From NCBI RefSeq assembly GCF_000797495.1, contig NZ_JTGN01000004.1, positions 62,001-126,000 of the forward strand: a stretch of 64,000 nucleotides of DNA, read 5' to 3'. The stretch comes from Robinsoniella peoriensis. Its GTDB lineage: Bacteria; Bacillota; Clostridia; Lachnospirales; Lachnospiraceae. Made by a program: the position numbers and the translations under genes. A model generated the notes under the pieces. The model was not told the DNA's origin, did no database searches, and saw nothing but the letters and a program-made list of their open reading frames with translations. Below, one piece after another: positions 43,133-52,535 of the stretch (positions are counted from its first letter, which is position 1; each line of letters starts with the position of its first letter).

Positions 43133-44023
43133 CTAATCTTCTTTTTTGTTCAATATCCGCATGTAGATGATACTAAATGCCATATTTAAAAGAAGAATTA
43201 CAATACTGCTTGCAGACCCATAACCCAGGTGCCAGTAATCAAAGCCTTCCTTAAATGCCAGGACACTGACCGTTTGCGTTGCATCAAAAGGCCCTCCCGA
43301 CGTCAGGGTATAAATTAAGGTAACCATGTTGAAATACTCCATGCTCTGTAATACAACAGAGGTCAAAATGGTAGGCTTCAAGAGAGGAAGCGTAATCTTG
43401 AAAAATGTCTGCAGCTTTGTAGCACCATCTACCTCAGCCGCTTCGTATACATCTCTGGATATAGACTGTAAGGCAGCCAATATTAAGATCAGTACAATTG
43501 GAAAGGAGTTCCAGACATTTGCCAATACAACTGTCAGCTTTGCTGCCAGCGGAGAATTAAAGAAATCCACTTTCTGCCCAGTAAGAGTATATACAATATA
43601 ACTGACTGGTCCATAATTGCTGTTTAAAAGCCATTTAAACAATAATGCGGTCACTGTCTGCGAGAGTACCCACGGTATGATAATCAATGTCCGGATGGCT
43701 GTGCGCCCCTTCATCTTACGGTTCAGCAGTACCGCACTCACCACCCCCAGGGGAATAACTAATACCAGGGACATCAATACATAAGTAATGGAATTAAAGA
43801 TACTATTCCATCCTTTTTTAGAGCCAAGAATTTCTATGTAATATTTCAGACCGACAAATTCCTTTACTTCTGCATATTCTGTATTGTGCAGGCTGGTATT
43901 GATGGCAATGATGATAGGCAGAACCGTCATACCCAGAATTAAAATGACCGCCGGTGCCAGGAAAATAATAGCCAGAAGTTTTTCTTCCCCTATACGTCTC
44001 TTTTTTACTGTCTTTCCTTCCAT
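43133..44023 (-). CDS. ABC sugar permease, MalF-like
   Basis: This 296-aa permease has six helices and the EAAEVDGATKLQTFFKITLP loop. Start with AGGAGG upstream. Follows the DapA-like gene by four bases and precedes the MalG-like permease. Confidence 0.92.
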   Translation of the reverse strand: MEGKTVKKRRIGEEKLLAIIFLAPAVILILGMTVLPIIIAINTSLHNTEYAEVKEFVGLKYYIEILGSKKGWNSIFNSITYVLMSLVLVIPLGVVSAVLLNRKMKGRTAIRTLIIIPWVLSQTVTALLFKWLLNSNYGPVSYIVYTLTGQKVDFFNSPLAAKLTVVLANVWNSFPIVLILILAALQSISRDVYEAAEVDGATKLQTFFKITLPLLKPTILTSVVLQSMEYFNMVTLIYTLTSGGPFDATQTVSVLAFKEGFDYWHLGYGSASSIVILLLNMAFSIIYMRILNKKED

Positions 44024-44027
44024 ACCG

Positions 44028-44954
44028 CTACCTCCTCACTTCATAAGCTTCTGCCAGTTCATCTGAAACACGGGAAAGCATATCAATTTCCTTTTTAAAT
44101 GTTTCTGTCAGCCCTCCCTCATCCTGTACCCTGCAGACAGTCCGAATAGGAAGTTTCTCCTCAACTGACAGAAAATACTTTGCATTTACCGGATAATACT
44201 GGCGCTCAATGAGAGACATCATGGCAAGCTGGTCTGACAGTTCTTTTGCTTTCTCATCCTTATAGTGCTCACATAACCATACGTAAAGCTCCGGATGGAA
44301 ATTGGCCATTACCCCACTGTAACCTGAAGCCCCAATCTGCAGTGACTCCAAAAGAGTTGACGTGTTTGCATTATACAGCTTTAATTTACTTCCTTTCAGC
44401 CAGGAAAGTTTTTCCTCAATCTGACGGATATCGCAGCAGGTATCTTTGAGAAAGTAAAAGCGCCCAGTTCCCAGGCACCAGCGGATATTATCTTCCGACA
44501 AAAGCCGTTTGTAGGGATACGGACATTCATAGAATCCAAGAGGGATATCCCTGGGTATCCTGGCAAGAAGCTGTTCACAGTTCTTCAGCCAGATATCATC
44601 TCCCTCATCTTTTTTGGCTAGCCTGTTTGTAATAAGAATAACAGCATCTACTCCTGTCGATGCCATTTCGGTAATTTCTGCCTCCTGATCCTTTAGGGAT
44701 TCCGAAATATGACCGGATGCGATAACCGGAATTCTTCCTTTGGAGGCTTGTACAACGGCTTTTGCAACCGCAATCCGCTCCTTTAGTGAAAGCTGGAACA
44801 TTTCACTGGACTGGCATACCGCGAACAATCCGGAAACTCCTTTTTCTATGTACCACTCCACCAGACTCCCCAACGCTTCATAGTCCACTTCATTTTCTTT
44901 TGTGAAAGGTGTCAGCATAACCGGCCAGACCCCTCCCGGAAATTGTTTCTCCAT
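44028..44954 (-). CDS. Dihydrodipicolinate synthase-family aldolase
   Basis: This 308-aa TIM-barrel protein is of the DapA/NanA family: the Schiff-base Lys is visible in RFYFLKDTC and the Tyr in GFYECPYPYK. The family includes N-acetylneuraminate lyase, KDG aldolase and others; gene context with a sugar transporter and IclR regulator argues for a catabolic aldolase rather than lysine biosynthesis. It is the first gene of the operon and has a palindromic operator just upstream. Confidence 0.85.
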   Translation of the reverse strand: MEKQFPGGVWPVMLTPFTKENEVDYEALGSLVEWYIEKGVSGLFAVCQSSEMFQLSLKERIAVAKAVVQASKGRIPVIASGHISESLKDQEAEITEMASTGVDAVILITNRLAKKDEGDDIWLKNCEQLLARIPRDIPLGFYECPYPYKRLLSEDNIRWCLGTGRFYFLKDTCCDIRQIEEKLSWLKGSKLKLYNANTSTLLESLQIGASGYSGVMANFHPELYVWLCEHYKDEKAKELSDQLAMMSLIERQYYPVNAKYFLSVEEKLPIRTVCRVQDEGGLTETFKKEIDMLSRVSDELAEAYEVRR

Positions 44955-44970
44955 TTCCTTCTCCTCCTTT

Positions 44971-44998
44971 TTGTTCTATAATATAGAACAATGTTCTA
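44971..44998. promoter_or_regulatory. Probable IclR operator of the DapA-ABC-FAD operon
   Basis: Three GTTCT/AGAAC half-sites overlap: TTGTTCTA...TAGAACAA (GTTCT-N7-AGAAC) and TAGAACA-A-TGTTCTA, upstream of the DapA-like gene. The same half-sites recur beside the IclR gene. Confidence 0.65.
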
Positions 44999-45048
44999 AT
45001 AAATTTATTTAAGTAAAACTTAGGTATCCATGTACCTAAGTTCTTCCT

Positions 45049-45801
45049 TTAAATCCTGCTTTCAATCAGCTTTACGTATTTCTTGATCAGCTCTGCAATC
45101 TCCACAATTTTTTCATCAGTAAAATGTACCGATGCCCCGCTTACACTAATGGCTGCCACTACCTGCCGCCTGTTATCAAAAATAGGAAGTGCGACACATT
45201 TAATTCCAAATTCATGCTCCATATTATCGATTGCATATCCTCTGACCTTTGTAAGCTGCAGCTCTTCCAGCAATTGTTGCCTGTCTGTAATAGTATTTTC
45301 TGTGTATGGCCGCATATCTGCCGATATACACTCCTCTATCTGCCCGCTATTCATACCGGATAACATTGCTTTTCCTAAACCCGTGCAATACATCTTTGCA
45401 CGTTCCCCCAGCAGAGACCGCATCAGGTAGGTTGCATCTGCGGGATAGGTTGCATCCAGATACAGCACCTCATCTTCCCTTGGGACTGCCAGATATACAT
45501 TTTTATTCGTTGTATTTGCCAACTCCTGCATATAGGGCATAGCTACTTTTGTCAGTGTAAACCGATCACCTAATGCTCTGCTTAAGTCAAAAATACCAAT
45601 TCCCAGGCTGTATTTCCCTGTCTCCGGGTCTTGTTCCAAATATCCCATAGCCTTATAGGTATTCAGGATATTATGTACATTGCTTTTATACAAGCCCAGC
45701 TGCTCACTAATTTCAGTTACACCCAAATTGGGCTTTCTGGTAAAGCAATTCAATACTTCAATTGCCTTCTGAAGGCTCTTCACTTTTACTTCTGTTTCCA
45801 T
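45049..45801 (-). CDS. IclR-family transcriptional regulator
   Basis: The product is about 250 aa with an N-terminal winged HTH (VTEISEQLGLYKSNVHNILN) and a C-terminal GAF-like IclR effector domain (LDATYPADATYLMRSLLGER). Start at ATG 45799-45801 behind GGGTGGGTG; the longer frame from 45834 lacks a site. It has a good own promoter (45859-45887) and palindromic sites that also flank the catabolic operon, so it probably controls both. Confidence 0.9.
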   Translation of the reverse strand: METEVKVKSLQKAIEVLNCFTRKPNLGVTEISEQLGLYKSNVHNILNTYKAMGYLEQDPETGKYSLGIGIFDLSRALGDRFTLTKVAMPYMQELANTTNKNVYLAVPREDEVLYLDATYPADATYLMRSLLGERAKMYCTGLGKAMLSGMNSGQIEECISADMRPYTENTITDRQQLLEELQLTKVRGYAIDNMEHEFGIKCVALPIFDNRRQVVAAISVSGASVHFTDEKIVEIAELIKKYVKLIESRI

Positions 45802-45826
45802 ACACTCACCCACCCGTTCTGTATTA

Positions 45827-45841
45827 AAGAACATTGTTCTT
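45827..45841. promoter_or_regulatory. IclR palindrome downstream of its own promoter
   Basis: AAGAACA-T-TGTTCTT is a perfect palindrome matching the DapA-side site. It lies downstream of the iclR -10 box, suited to autorepression. Confidence 0.6.
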
Positions 45842-45858
45842 ATATTTCTTATATTTAA

Positions 45859-45887
45859 ATCATATCACAAACAATCAGATATGACAA
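45859..45887 (-). promoter_or_regulatory. Sigma-A promoter of the iclR-type gene
   Basis: On the minus strand TTGTCA (45882-45887) and TATGAT (45859-45864) are separated by 17 bases, upstream of the IclR start. Confidence 0.7.
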
Positions 45888-45942
45888 TTGGCTGAAATAT
45901 GCAAATTTTCTCTTAACGCTTTGTTCATTATTAACATACAAG

Positions 45943-45959
45943 GTTCTGTCATATAGAAC
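45943..45959. promoter_or_regulatory. Additional GTTCT-N7-AGAAC site
   Basis: This site has the same half-sites and seven-base spacing as the DapA-side site. It lies between the IclR gene and the divergent GH98-like gene, so it could link that enzyme to the regulon. Confidence 0.5.
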
Positions 45960-46153
45960 AGTGCAGAATTCCGTAATTTATTTATCACTTATCATTGTCA
46001 TTTCAACCATATGTATTATTTTTTTTCGTACCTCATAGATCCATTTAGAATCCAGTAAAAAATGTGTAATATTTAGACAAAAATTCGAATGTCAATTTTC
46101 TCCAGCTTCATCTATTATATAATATAGAGGCACGTAAAAAAGGAGAAGAACGT

Positions 46154-49100
46154 ATGAAAAAGAGAATGAAACGCATAACTGCAGCCATAATGGCGGGTAT
46201 CTTCATAACCAGCACGCTTTCGCTGAACTTTCCAATGAATACTTTTGCGTCAGAATCGGAGTCTGCAGAACAGAATACTATGGAGCAGGTGGAAACAGAA
46301 CCGCTAACCACAGAAACTCCGGGCATAGAACTCCCCCCGTCTGAAACAGACAGTATCACAGAACAGAATACCGTAGTTGAAACCCTAGATTCCATTGACA
46401 GCATCTATTCTGAAACAACAGCCAAAGCTCTGGAAGGCTGGACTTTGGTTGAAAATGATTCCGGTTCCATTACATATGAAGGCACCTGGAATCAATATTC
46501 CGAACAGGGACACAGCCAGGGCAGCGCTCATCAGTCCGACGCCGTTGGCGCTACCGCAAGTTATCAGTTTACAGGTACCGGAATTCAATGGATTGGACAA
46601 ACAGATACAAATTTCACAAAAGCAAAAGTATACCTGGACGGTGAACTAATGGCTATGCCTGACTCCAATAACAGCCCTATGTATCAGCGTACAATCTATA
46701 CGTTAATCGGTATCCCTTATGGAGAACATACTTTTGTGATAGAAAGTCAGGGTCCACCTAATTCAGCTCACAATATTAATTTTATAGAATTAGATGCACT
46801 GGCTTACACTACTGACCAGACACCTGTAACAGCTGACAGCCTTGTAATTAATAATTCTACCGGCAAAATGAAGACAGGTGAAACACTACAGTTAGATGTA
46901 TCCTTAAAAAAAGGAGACAGTCAAGTGTACGCAAGTGGGCTTTCCTTTGCAAGCAGTGTTCCTGCTGTTGCCGAAATAAATGAAAAAGGCCTTATAACAG
47001 CCCTTTCCAACGGCAAAACCCAGATCACTGCCTCCATAAATGGCTTAGATCAATCCTTCTGGCTGGAGGTCAGATCAACACAGGTGGGAGCGCTTAGAAG
47101 AGTTATCGATAGTGAACATCCTTTGTTTTATCACCATTTGTACCGCCAGTCCAATCCCGAAAATCTTGGACAAGGACAGGATTCTCTTCAGGGCGGACTT
47201 GACATTCAGACATTCTGGGACAGCCTGGATACAGCCATGACACCGGAAACCAAGCAGTATCAGGCAATTCTCATACATGCAGGCGGCAATATTAATGATG
47301 ACGAAGACACCAGAAGATGGTATAAGATGGAAATGGATAAGACGACAGCCGATCAAATTCCCTTTTTCCTGATGATATCCAACTCTTACACCGACCATCC
47401 TTTTGACAATGATTGGCTGGCTGAAATGTATGAACAATATCCAAATATGCTTGGCGTGGTATACTCGGAAAATCATGCATCCGTATGGCAGAATCATGGC
47501 GGATACCGAAGTGAGGAAATTGCATCTAAACTGGAATTGTCTGCGGAATACGGCGGATACGTTATCTTTGCAGATACCAACAATTATGATGAATACATGG
47601 AAAGCACTTTAAAAAATACCGTCCTCATGGAAGCTGCTAAAAAATACAGAGACAACTTCATCATTATGCCAAAGTATACCAGCCAATGGAGCATGGCAGG
47701 ATATAATTCCTATCAGAGCGTTGCCATGGGTACCTGGCTGAGCGGATATGCCGGAAACTGGGGATCCTTAATTGATTCCTGGCAATGGTGGGATCTCTAC
47801 TACTATAACGATCCTTTCCGCGAAAACCGCGTAGAACGTCTGGGCGGTGGAGAAGAATGCCGTCACCCATTTTCATTCCCGGAATTAAATTATCCAATCC
47901 GTATGCTGTCTGAAGCCAATTCGGGTGCTACTGTATTTTCATTTGAGCATCCCTTTTACAGTACAGCCATCGCAAGAAGTGAAAATGAACCGGCTTATAC
48001 CACTCCTGCTTTTGATAACGCCATTGTACAGGCAATGGACTATATGATAGCAAACCACAGCCAGACACATGAAGAAGTTATGAGCAGAACCAAAGTTGCA
48101 TTTGATTCTGGAAAAGGTACGCTCAATAAAACAGCGGAAGCTGGTGTGAATCTGATAAAGGCTCTATACGGCGATGGGAATTTAAATCATAAAGGAGACA
48201 GATCAGATGAAAATGAAATGCTGATGATGCAGCTTACCGGAAGATATGGAATCATTCCATCTATTCCTGCCCTTGCAACGGATGAAGATAAAAAAATATT
48301 TACCGATAATGGGATACAGCTGCTGAACAAAGATTCCGTAATAGAAAAGTTCAAGAAAAATACGCTAGATGAAGTAAAAACCGGAAAAGATACCGCAACC
48401 CAAAAAGCTGTGCAGGAATATTTCAACCAGTTTTATGAGGAAAATGCAACTGGTAACGCTTATGTTCAAAACATTGACAACTACTGGTTTACTTACAATA
48501 ACCGCTGGATCGGATATCCGGTGTCATCTCTTGTACAGACTGCGGATCTGAAAAATACAGAATTTGGCAATGGCATTCATGTATCATTTGATCCTTATAC
48601 CTACATTAATTTCTTAGAAACTAGCGAAAAAGTTACTGTCAATTTCAATAACTATTTCGTAGATAAAAGTGATATCTGGGAAAACTACACACAACGCTGG
48701 GATGGAGACTATAACCTGCTCTTCCAGGATTATCTGATGGAAAACTATATTCCAAAAGATAAAACCCGTGATAATGAATTTAAAAAAGCTTCCATAACAT
48801 TTAAAGGCCTCCAGTCTAAACCTGAGATTCAGAATCTGACAGGGCTTAAAAATCAGTATGATGCCCCTAAAGAAACCTGGAATGAAGAGACAGGAGAATA
48901 TACTTTAGAAATAAACGCAAACGGGTATATGAATTTTGAGATAGTAAAAACAACACCTGAAGAGCCCCTCAACACGGACCTCTTACTCCAGGCTATTGAC
49001 AATGCCCAGGAAATCGTGCGGGATAACTACACTGCTGCTTCTTTAAACAGCTTAGACAGTGCGACGGCAAATGCTTATAAAATCATCGTTTCACTTCCGG

Positions 49101-50068
49101 GAGACATCACCCAGGAAACGGTGGATCTTGCAGTGGCATCCATACAAAATGCCATGAAATCATTGGTAAAAAAACCTGCTGATCTGACTGTACTCATAAC
49201 CGGCATTAATCTGGCTAAGAAAATTGACCGGACAAAATACCAGGCAGGTTCCTTATCCGTATTGGATAAAGTATTGGCTGAAGCTGAACGTATTGTGAAA
49301 TTAAATCCTGATATTGATGAGCAGAATACCGTCAATAACACCTTGCAGGCTTTGGCATCAGCAGTAAACAATTTAAAGGAAAATATTGCACAGCCTGAGA
49401 AAAAAGCTGATGTATCGGCATTAACCGCTGTTATTAACAAAGCCGCAAAGCTGGATAGAAATAAATACACTACAGAAACCTTAGCGGTTGTTGACAAATC
49501 TATAAAAGCAGCACAGGAATTATTGAGCATTAGTCCCAAGGCAGAATTGCAGACTCTGGTTACGATCACTACAGAATCCGCCGAAACAGCAATCCGTGGA
49601 TTAAAGAGTGTCCCACAGATCCCGAAAAAGGGAACTAAAGTTACCATTGGAAATTTCGTATATAAAATTACGAGCGCCACTTCCAAATCCAGAACTGCTG
49701 CTGTTGTGAAACCAAAAAAGAATACATTTACCAAATTAACGATTCCTTCTTCTATTAAAGTAAATTCATTTACTTTTAAAGTAACCGGAATTTCTGACAA
49801 GGCTTTTCAAAAAAATAATAAGCTAACTTCCATAACAATTGGTTCAAATATCACTTCTATTGGAAAACAAAGCTTCAGTGGCTGTTCAAAGCTGAAAAAG
49901 ATATTAGTAAAATCTTCATCGATAAAAACAGTGGAAAAAGATGCTTTAAAGAATATTCATAAAACAGCCACCATTCAGGTACCTGCTAAAAAATGGTCTT
50001 CCTATAAATCAAAATTTAAAAACAAAGGGCAGGCGGCAACGGTTACTTTTAAAAAATACAAATCATAA
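46154..50068 (+). CDS. Secreted multidomain GH98-like glycoside hydrolase
   Basis: This 1304-aa protein has a signal peptide ending near NTFA. A carbohydrate-binding-like beta domain lies at about 95-220, a Big_2-type domain at 230-310, and a GH98-like catalytic region at about 320-900 (HPLFYHHLYRQSN, EQYPNMLGVVYSENHAS, TVFSFEHPFYS). Three FIVAR helical repeats cover 945-1150, then a Lys-rich LRR_5/BspA-like module reaches the C-terminus. GH98 enzymes are endo-beta-galactosidases acting on blood-group glycans or xylan; identity is low enough that the family is a reasoned call. No LPXTG is seen. Confidence 0.65.
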   Translation: MKKRMKRITAAIMAGIFITSTLSLNFPMNTFASESESAEQNTMEQVETEPLTTETPGIELPPSETDSITEQNTVVETLDSIDSIYSETTAKALEGWTLVENDSGSITYEGTWNQYSEQGHSQGSAHQSDAVGATASYQFTGTGIQWIGQTDTNFTKAKVYLDGELMAMPDSNNSPMYQRTIYTLIGIPYGEHTFVIESQGPPNSAHNINFIELDALAYTTDQTPVTADSLVINNSTGKMKTGETLQLDVSLKKGDSQVYASGLSFASSVPAVAEINEKGLITALSNGKTQITASINGLDQSFWLEVRSTQVGALRRVIDSEHPLFYHHLYRQSNPENLGQGQDSLQGGLDIQTFWDSLDTAMTPETKQYQAILIHAGGNINDDEDTRRWYKMEMDKTTADQIPFFLMISNSYTDHPFDNDWLAEMYEQYPNMLGVVYSENHASVWQNHGGYRSEEIASKLELSAEYGGYVIFADTNNYDEYMESTLKNTVLMEAAKKYRDNFIIMPKYTSQWSMAGYNSYQSVAMGTWLSGYAGNWGSLIDSWQWWDLYYYNDPFRENRVERLGGGEECRHPFSFPELNYPIRMLSEANSGATVFSFEHPFYSTAIARSENEPAYTTPAFDNAIVQAMDYMIANHSQTHEEVMSRTKVAFDSGKGTLNKTAEAGVNLIKALYGDGNLNHKGDRSDENEMLMMQLTGRYGIIPSIPALATDEDKKIFTDNGIQLLNKDSVIEKFKKNTLDEVKTGKDTATQKAVQEYFNQFYEENATGNAYVQNIDNYWFTYNNRWIGYPVSSLVQTADLKNTEFGNGIHVSFDPYTYINFLETSEKVTVNFNNYFVDKSDIWENYTQRWDGDYNLLFQDYLMENYIPKDKTRDNEFKKASITFKGLQSKPEIQNLTGLKNQYDAPKETWNEETGEYTLEINANGYMNFEIVKTTPEEPLNTDLLLQAIDNAQEIVRDNYTAASLNSLDSATANAYKIIVSLPGDITQETVDLAVASIQNAMKSLVKKPADLTVLITGINLAKKIDRTKYQAGSLSVLDKVLAEAERIVKLNPDIDEQNTVNNTLQALASAVNNLKENIAQPEKKADVSALTAVINKAAKLDRNKYTTETLAVVDKSIKAAQELLSISPKAELQTLVTITTESAETAIRGLKSVPQIPKKGTKVTIGNFVYKITSATSKSRTAAVVKPKKNTFTKLTIPSSIKVNSFTFKVTGISDKAFQKNNKLTSITIGSNITSIGKQSFSGCSKLKKILVKSSSIKTVEKDALKNIHKTATIQVPAKKWSSYKSKFKNKGQAATVTFKKYKS

Positions 50069-50097
50069 GCTGTATACTTTTCTAACTCCATATAATT

Positions 50098-50146
50098 AAT
50101 GACAAGCGCCAGACCGTGTCTAAAAGACACTCTTGCGCTTGTCATT
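50098..50146. terminator. Bidirectional terminator
   Basis: AATGACAAGCGC pairs with GCGCTTGTCATT, enclosing a smaller GTGTC/GACAC hairpin. It lies between two convergent genes. Confidence 0.8.
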
Positions 50147-50161
50147 ATTGTAAAAGGCAGC

Positions 50162-51448
50162 TCAGATTTCCTCCCTGGCAATTCTCACCCAGTCTGTCAG
50201 ATTCTTTGGATTCTTGCCCAATGTATGATTATCTTTCATAATAATTTCCACACAATTATCCCGGCATATACGCAGTGTCTCTCTAAGTTCCCGCCGGACT
50301 TTATCCTGATCCAGTTCTGATGATGCCAGATCAGTCGGCGATGGCTTCAGGGAATAGATATAGTCCTGCTTCAGTTTAGATGCCATTATTCTTTTATCTG
50401 CCCAGGGTGATACTGAGACTCTGCGAAGATTACTTACCTCTTTTACTATATCAAACCTCTGGTCCATTGGTTCGCAGCAGCCGTAGCATGTCAAACCAAA
50501 ACGCTCCATGATTGGTTTCTGGTAGGGAAACACAAATTCTTTAAACATTTCCGTTGATACCCCAACTGTGATCTGACTCTCAGCCAGCCCCCACATATCT
50601 TTGGTTCGAACCCTGCCGGTATAATCAGATGCCGGAAGTTCCGTAGTATAGCCAATTCCCCCGGAACCTACATAGGAATTATCATTATTCATTGAAAAAA
50701 GATCATTTTCCTCAAGGAAATCAAGTTTTGCCATAACTCCATCCCGAAGCATTGCCATCATTTTGTGTATATTTTCTGGTTCATCATAAAAATCATACAT
50801 CAGCTGTTCCATGCCTCTTAAGAAAGCTGCTTCATCCGTCAGGCCAAATGACCAAAACCATGCCGTATTTAGCTGTGTTTTCAAACTGCCCTCAAATAAA
50901 TCGCAGGCAGTTTCAAACAACTCTTTTGTTGCATTGCGGTTCAAGAGAAACTCTTCCTTTTCCACCTGGGCAAGCTCACCATAGTCTTTCATAATCGCAT
51001 CAATGTGATAGGATTTCCCCTGTTCCATTTTTATGCCTTTTGTAAATTTAGATTCTTTTCCCTTTAAACCCCAGGATTTTACTTTGTGAACATACGGAAG
51101 TGTAAATACGGGTTCCACGACATAATCATCATTCATATATTCGCCCCAATAAATCTGTTTTCTGATATGTAACTCCCAGTATCTGGCTATACTGTTTTCG
51201 CACTCTATCTCTTCATCCGGTATAATTTCATTCCAGCCATTTTCAGGATCACACAGAATCAGAGGGCGGGCACATTGCAGCATATTGTGCGCAGTCCACA
51301 GTTTACGCCTTTCTGACATCACCGGCTTAGCCGCTGACTCTGCCATTCTCTTAGCCAGTTCTCGTAAGATTTCCTTATCCTTTTTTGGAAATTTCAAATT
51401 GCTGTAATCAGCCATATTAAAATTCACTCTGATATTCATATGTTCCAT
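50162..51448 (-). CDS. URO-D/corrinoid methyltransferase-like protein
   Basis: The 428-aa product resembles the uroporphyrinogen decarboxylase superfamily that includes corrinoid methyltransferases (LTCYGCCEPMDQRFD and the C-terminal CVEIIMKDNHTLGKNP region). It is not a heme-pathway enzyme by context. Start at ATG 51446-51448 behind GGAG; the TTG at 51454 is not needed. Divergent AraC regulator suggests substrate induction. Possible roles include demethylation of methylated sugars or amines, which the sequence does not settle. Confidence 0.75.
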   Translation of the reverse strand: MEHMNIRVNFNMADYSNLKFPKKDKEILRELAKRMAESAAKPVMSERRKLWTAHNMLQCARPLILCDPENGWNEIIPDEEIECENSIARYWELHIRKQIYWGEYMNDDYVVEPVFTLPYVHKVKSWGLKGKESKFTKGIKMEQGKSYHIDAIMKDYGELAQVEKEEFLLNRNATKELFETACDLFEGSLKTQLNTAWFWSFGLTDEAAFLRGMEQLMYDFYDEPENIHKMMAMLRDGVMAKLDFLEENDLFSMNNDNSYVGSGGIGYTTELPASDYTGRVRTKDMWGLAESQITVGVSTEMFKEFVFPYQKPIMERFGLTCYGCCEPMDQRFDIVKEVSNLRRVSVSPWADKRIMASKLKQDYIYSLKPSPTDLASSELDQDKVRRELRETLRICRDNCVEIIMKDNHTLGKNPKNLTDWVRIAREEI

Positions 51449-51590
51449 AAACAATCACTCCATTTCAATTAAGTTCTTACTATAGATTGTACAATCTGAT
51501 ATAATGAGTATAGTTGAAAGAATCCTGCTTAACAATCGAAATAGTTGCTGTTCTATTATATCAAAATTGCTGTTTTTAGAGAGGTCCGAT

Positions 51591-52457
51591 ATGAATATTG
51601 AACGTAAGAGTTATGTGCTTGGAAATGAAGCCGGAGTATCTCCCGGATCCGAGTTTTTCATTGCATCAGAAGAATGCAAGGATACGGATATCTTCAATCA
51701 TCTGGTTATGTGCGGCCAGTACCATTGTATAGACGGTTATGTGATAGACCGTCTGTTTTATGACTGCATTTTTATTGCTTATATTGATCAGGGTGCCATG
51801 GATATCGATTACGAAGGATCCCACTATACCGCTATAAAGGGGGATGTTGTTTTCATGGATTTAAAAACCCCCCACCGCTATGGCGCTGCAGGCAGCCTGG
51901 ATTTTAGCTGGCTTCATATAAAAGGAACTATCTGCAATAATATTTATGAACACTATCGCAGTAAAAACGGTATTATCATCCATGACTATACCTGTAATGA
52001 TATTAAAACTAATATTCGTTTTATACTTTCTTCCTTCAAAACAGGACAGATGCTGAGCAAAACAGATCTGTCCTCCGCAATCTATAAGACCCTGATTTCT
52101 TCACTTTCTGCCGATAATAACAGCACTGCCTCAAAATCAACCAGAGTCTCCACTGTTGCTATTGAATATATGAAATATAATCTCAGCAGCAAAATCAACC
52201 TCATTGATATTGCTGACTCGGTTCACATGAGCAAATATCATTTTATACGGGTCTTTAAAAACAATACCGGATATTCACCATATGAGTACCTGCAAAAGCT
52301 GCGCATAGATACTGCCAAACATCTGTTGCAAACAACAGATAAAACTATCGGAGAAATATCAAACGCTGTTGGCTACCAAAGTGAGATGGGATTCACTTCC
52401 GCTTTTAGTGAAAAAGTAGGAATCTCACCGGGAAGATATCGCAGCAGCCCGTTTTAA
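51591..52457 (+). CDS. AraC-family transcriptional regulator
   Basis: The product is about 288 aa with an N-terminal cupin-like sensing domain (YEGSHYTAIKGDVVFMD) and a C-terminal double HTH (IADSVHMSKYHFIRVFKNNT, then GYQSEMGFTSAF). Start placed at ATG 51591 behind GAGGT; earlier in-frame starts lack a site. Divergent from the URO-D-like gene. Confidence 0.9.
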   Translation: MNIERKSYVLGNEAGVSPGSEFFIASEECKDTDIFNHLVMCGQYHCIDGYVIDRLFYDCIFIAYIDQGAMDIDYEGSHYTAIKGDVVFMDLKTPHRYGAAGSLDFSWLHIKGTICNNIYEHYRSKNGIIIHDYTCNDIKTNIRFILSSFKTGQMLSKTDLSSAIYKTLISSLSADNNSTASKSTRVSTVAIEYMKYNLSSKINLIDIADSVHMSKYHFIRVFKNNTGYSPYEYLQKLRIDTAKHLLQTTDKTIGEISNAVGYQSEMGFTSAFSEKVGISPGRYRSSPF

Positions 52458-52486
52458 CCGGATTCAAGATATTTCGTTACTGTTGG

Positions 52487-52532
52487 AAAAAGGATATTTC
52501 CGGTTGTGCTTAGAACCAGAAATATCCTTTTT
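52487..52532. terminator. Bidirectional terminator
   Basis: AAAAGGATATTTC pairs with GAAATATCCTTTT around a CGGTT...AACC loop. It serves the AraC gene (plus strand) and the GH127-like gene (minus strand, stop inside its flank). Confidence 0.75.
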
Positions 52533-52535
52533 AAT

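Noticed and set aside
49075..49800. 241-codon minus-strand frame opposite the FIVAR repeats
   Set aside because: Arises from helical-repeat codon use on the real strand; no start site.
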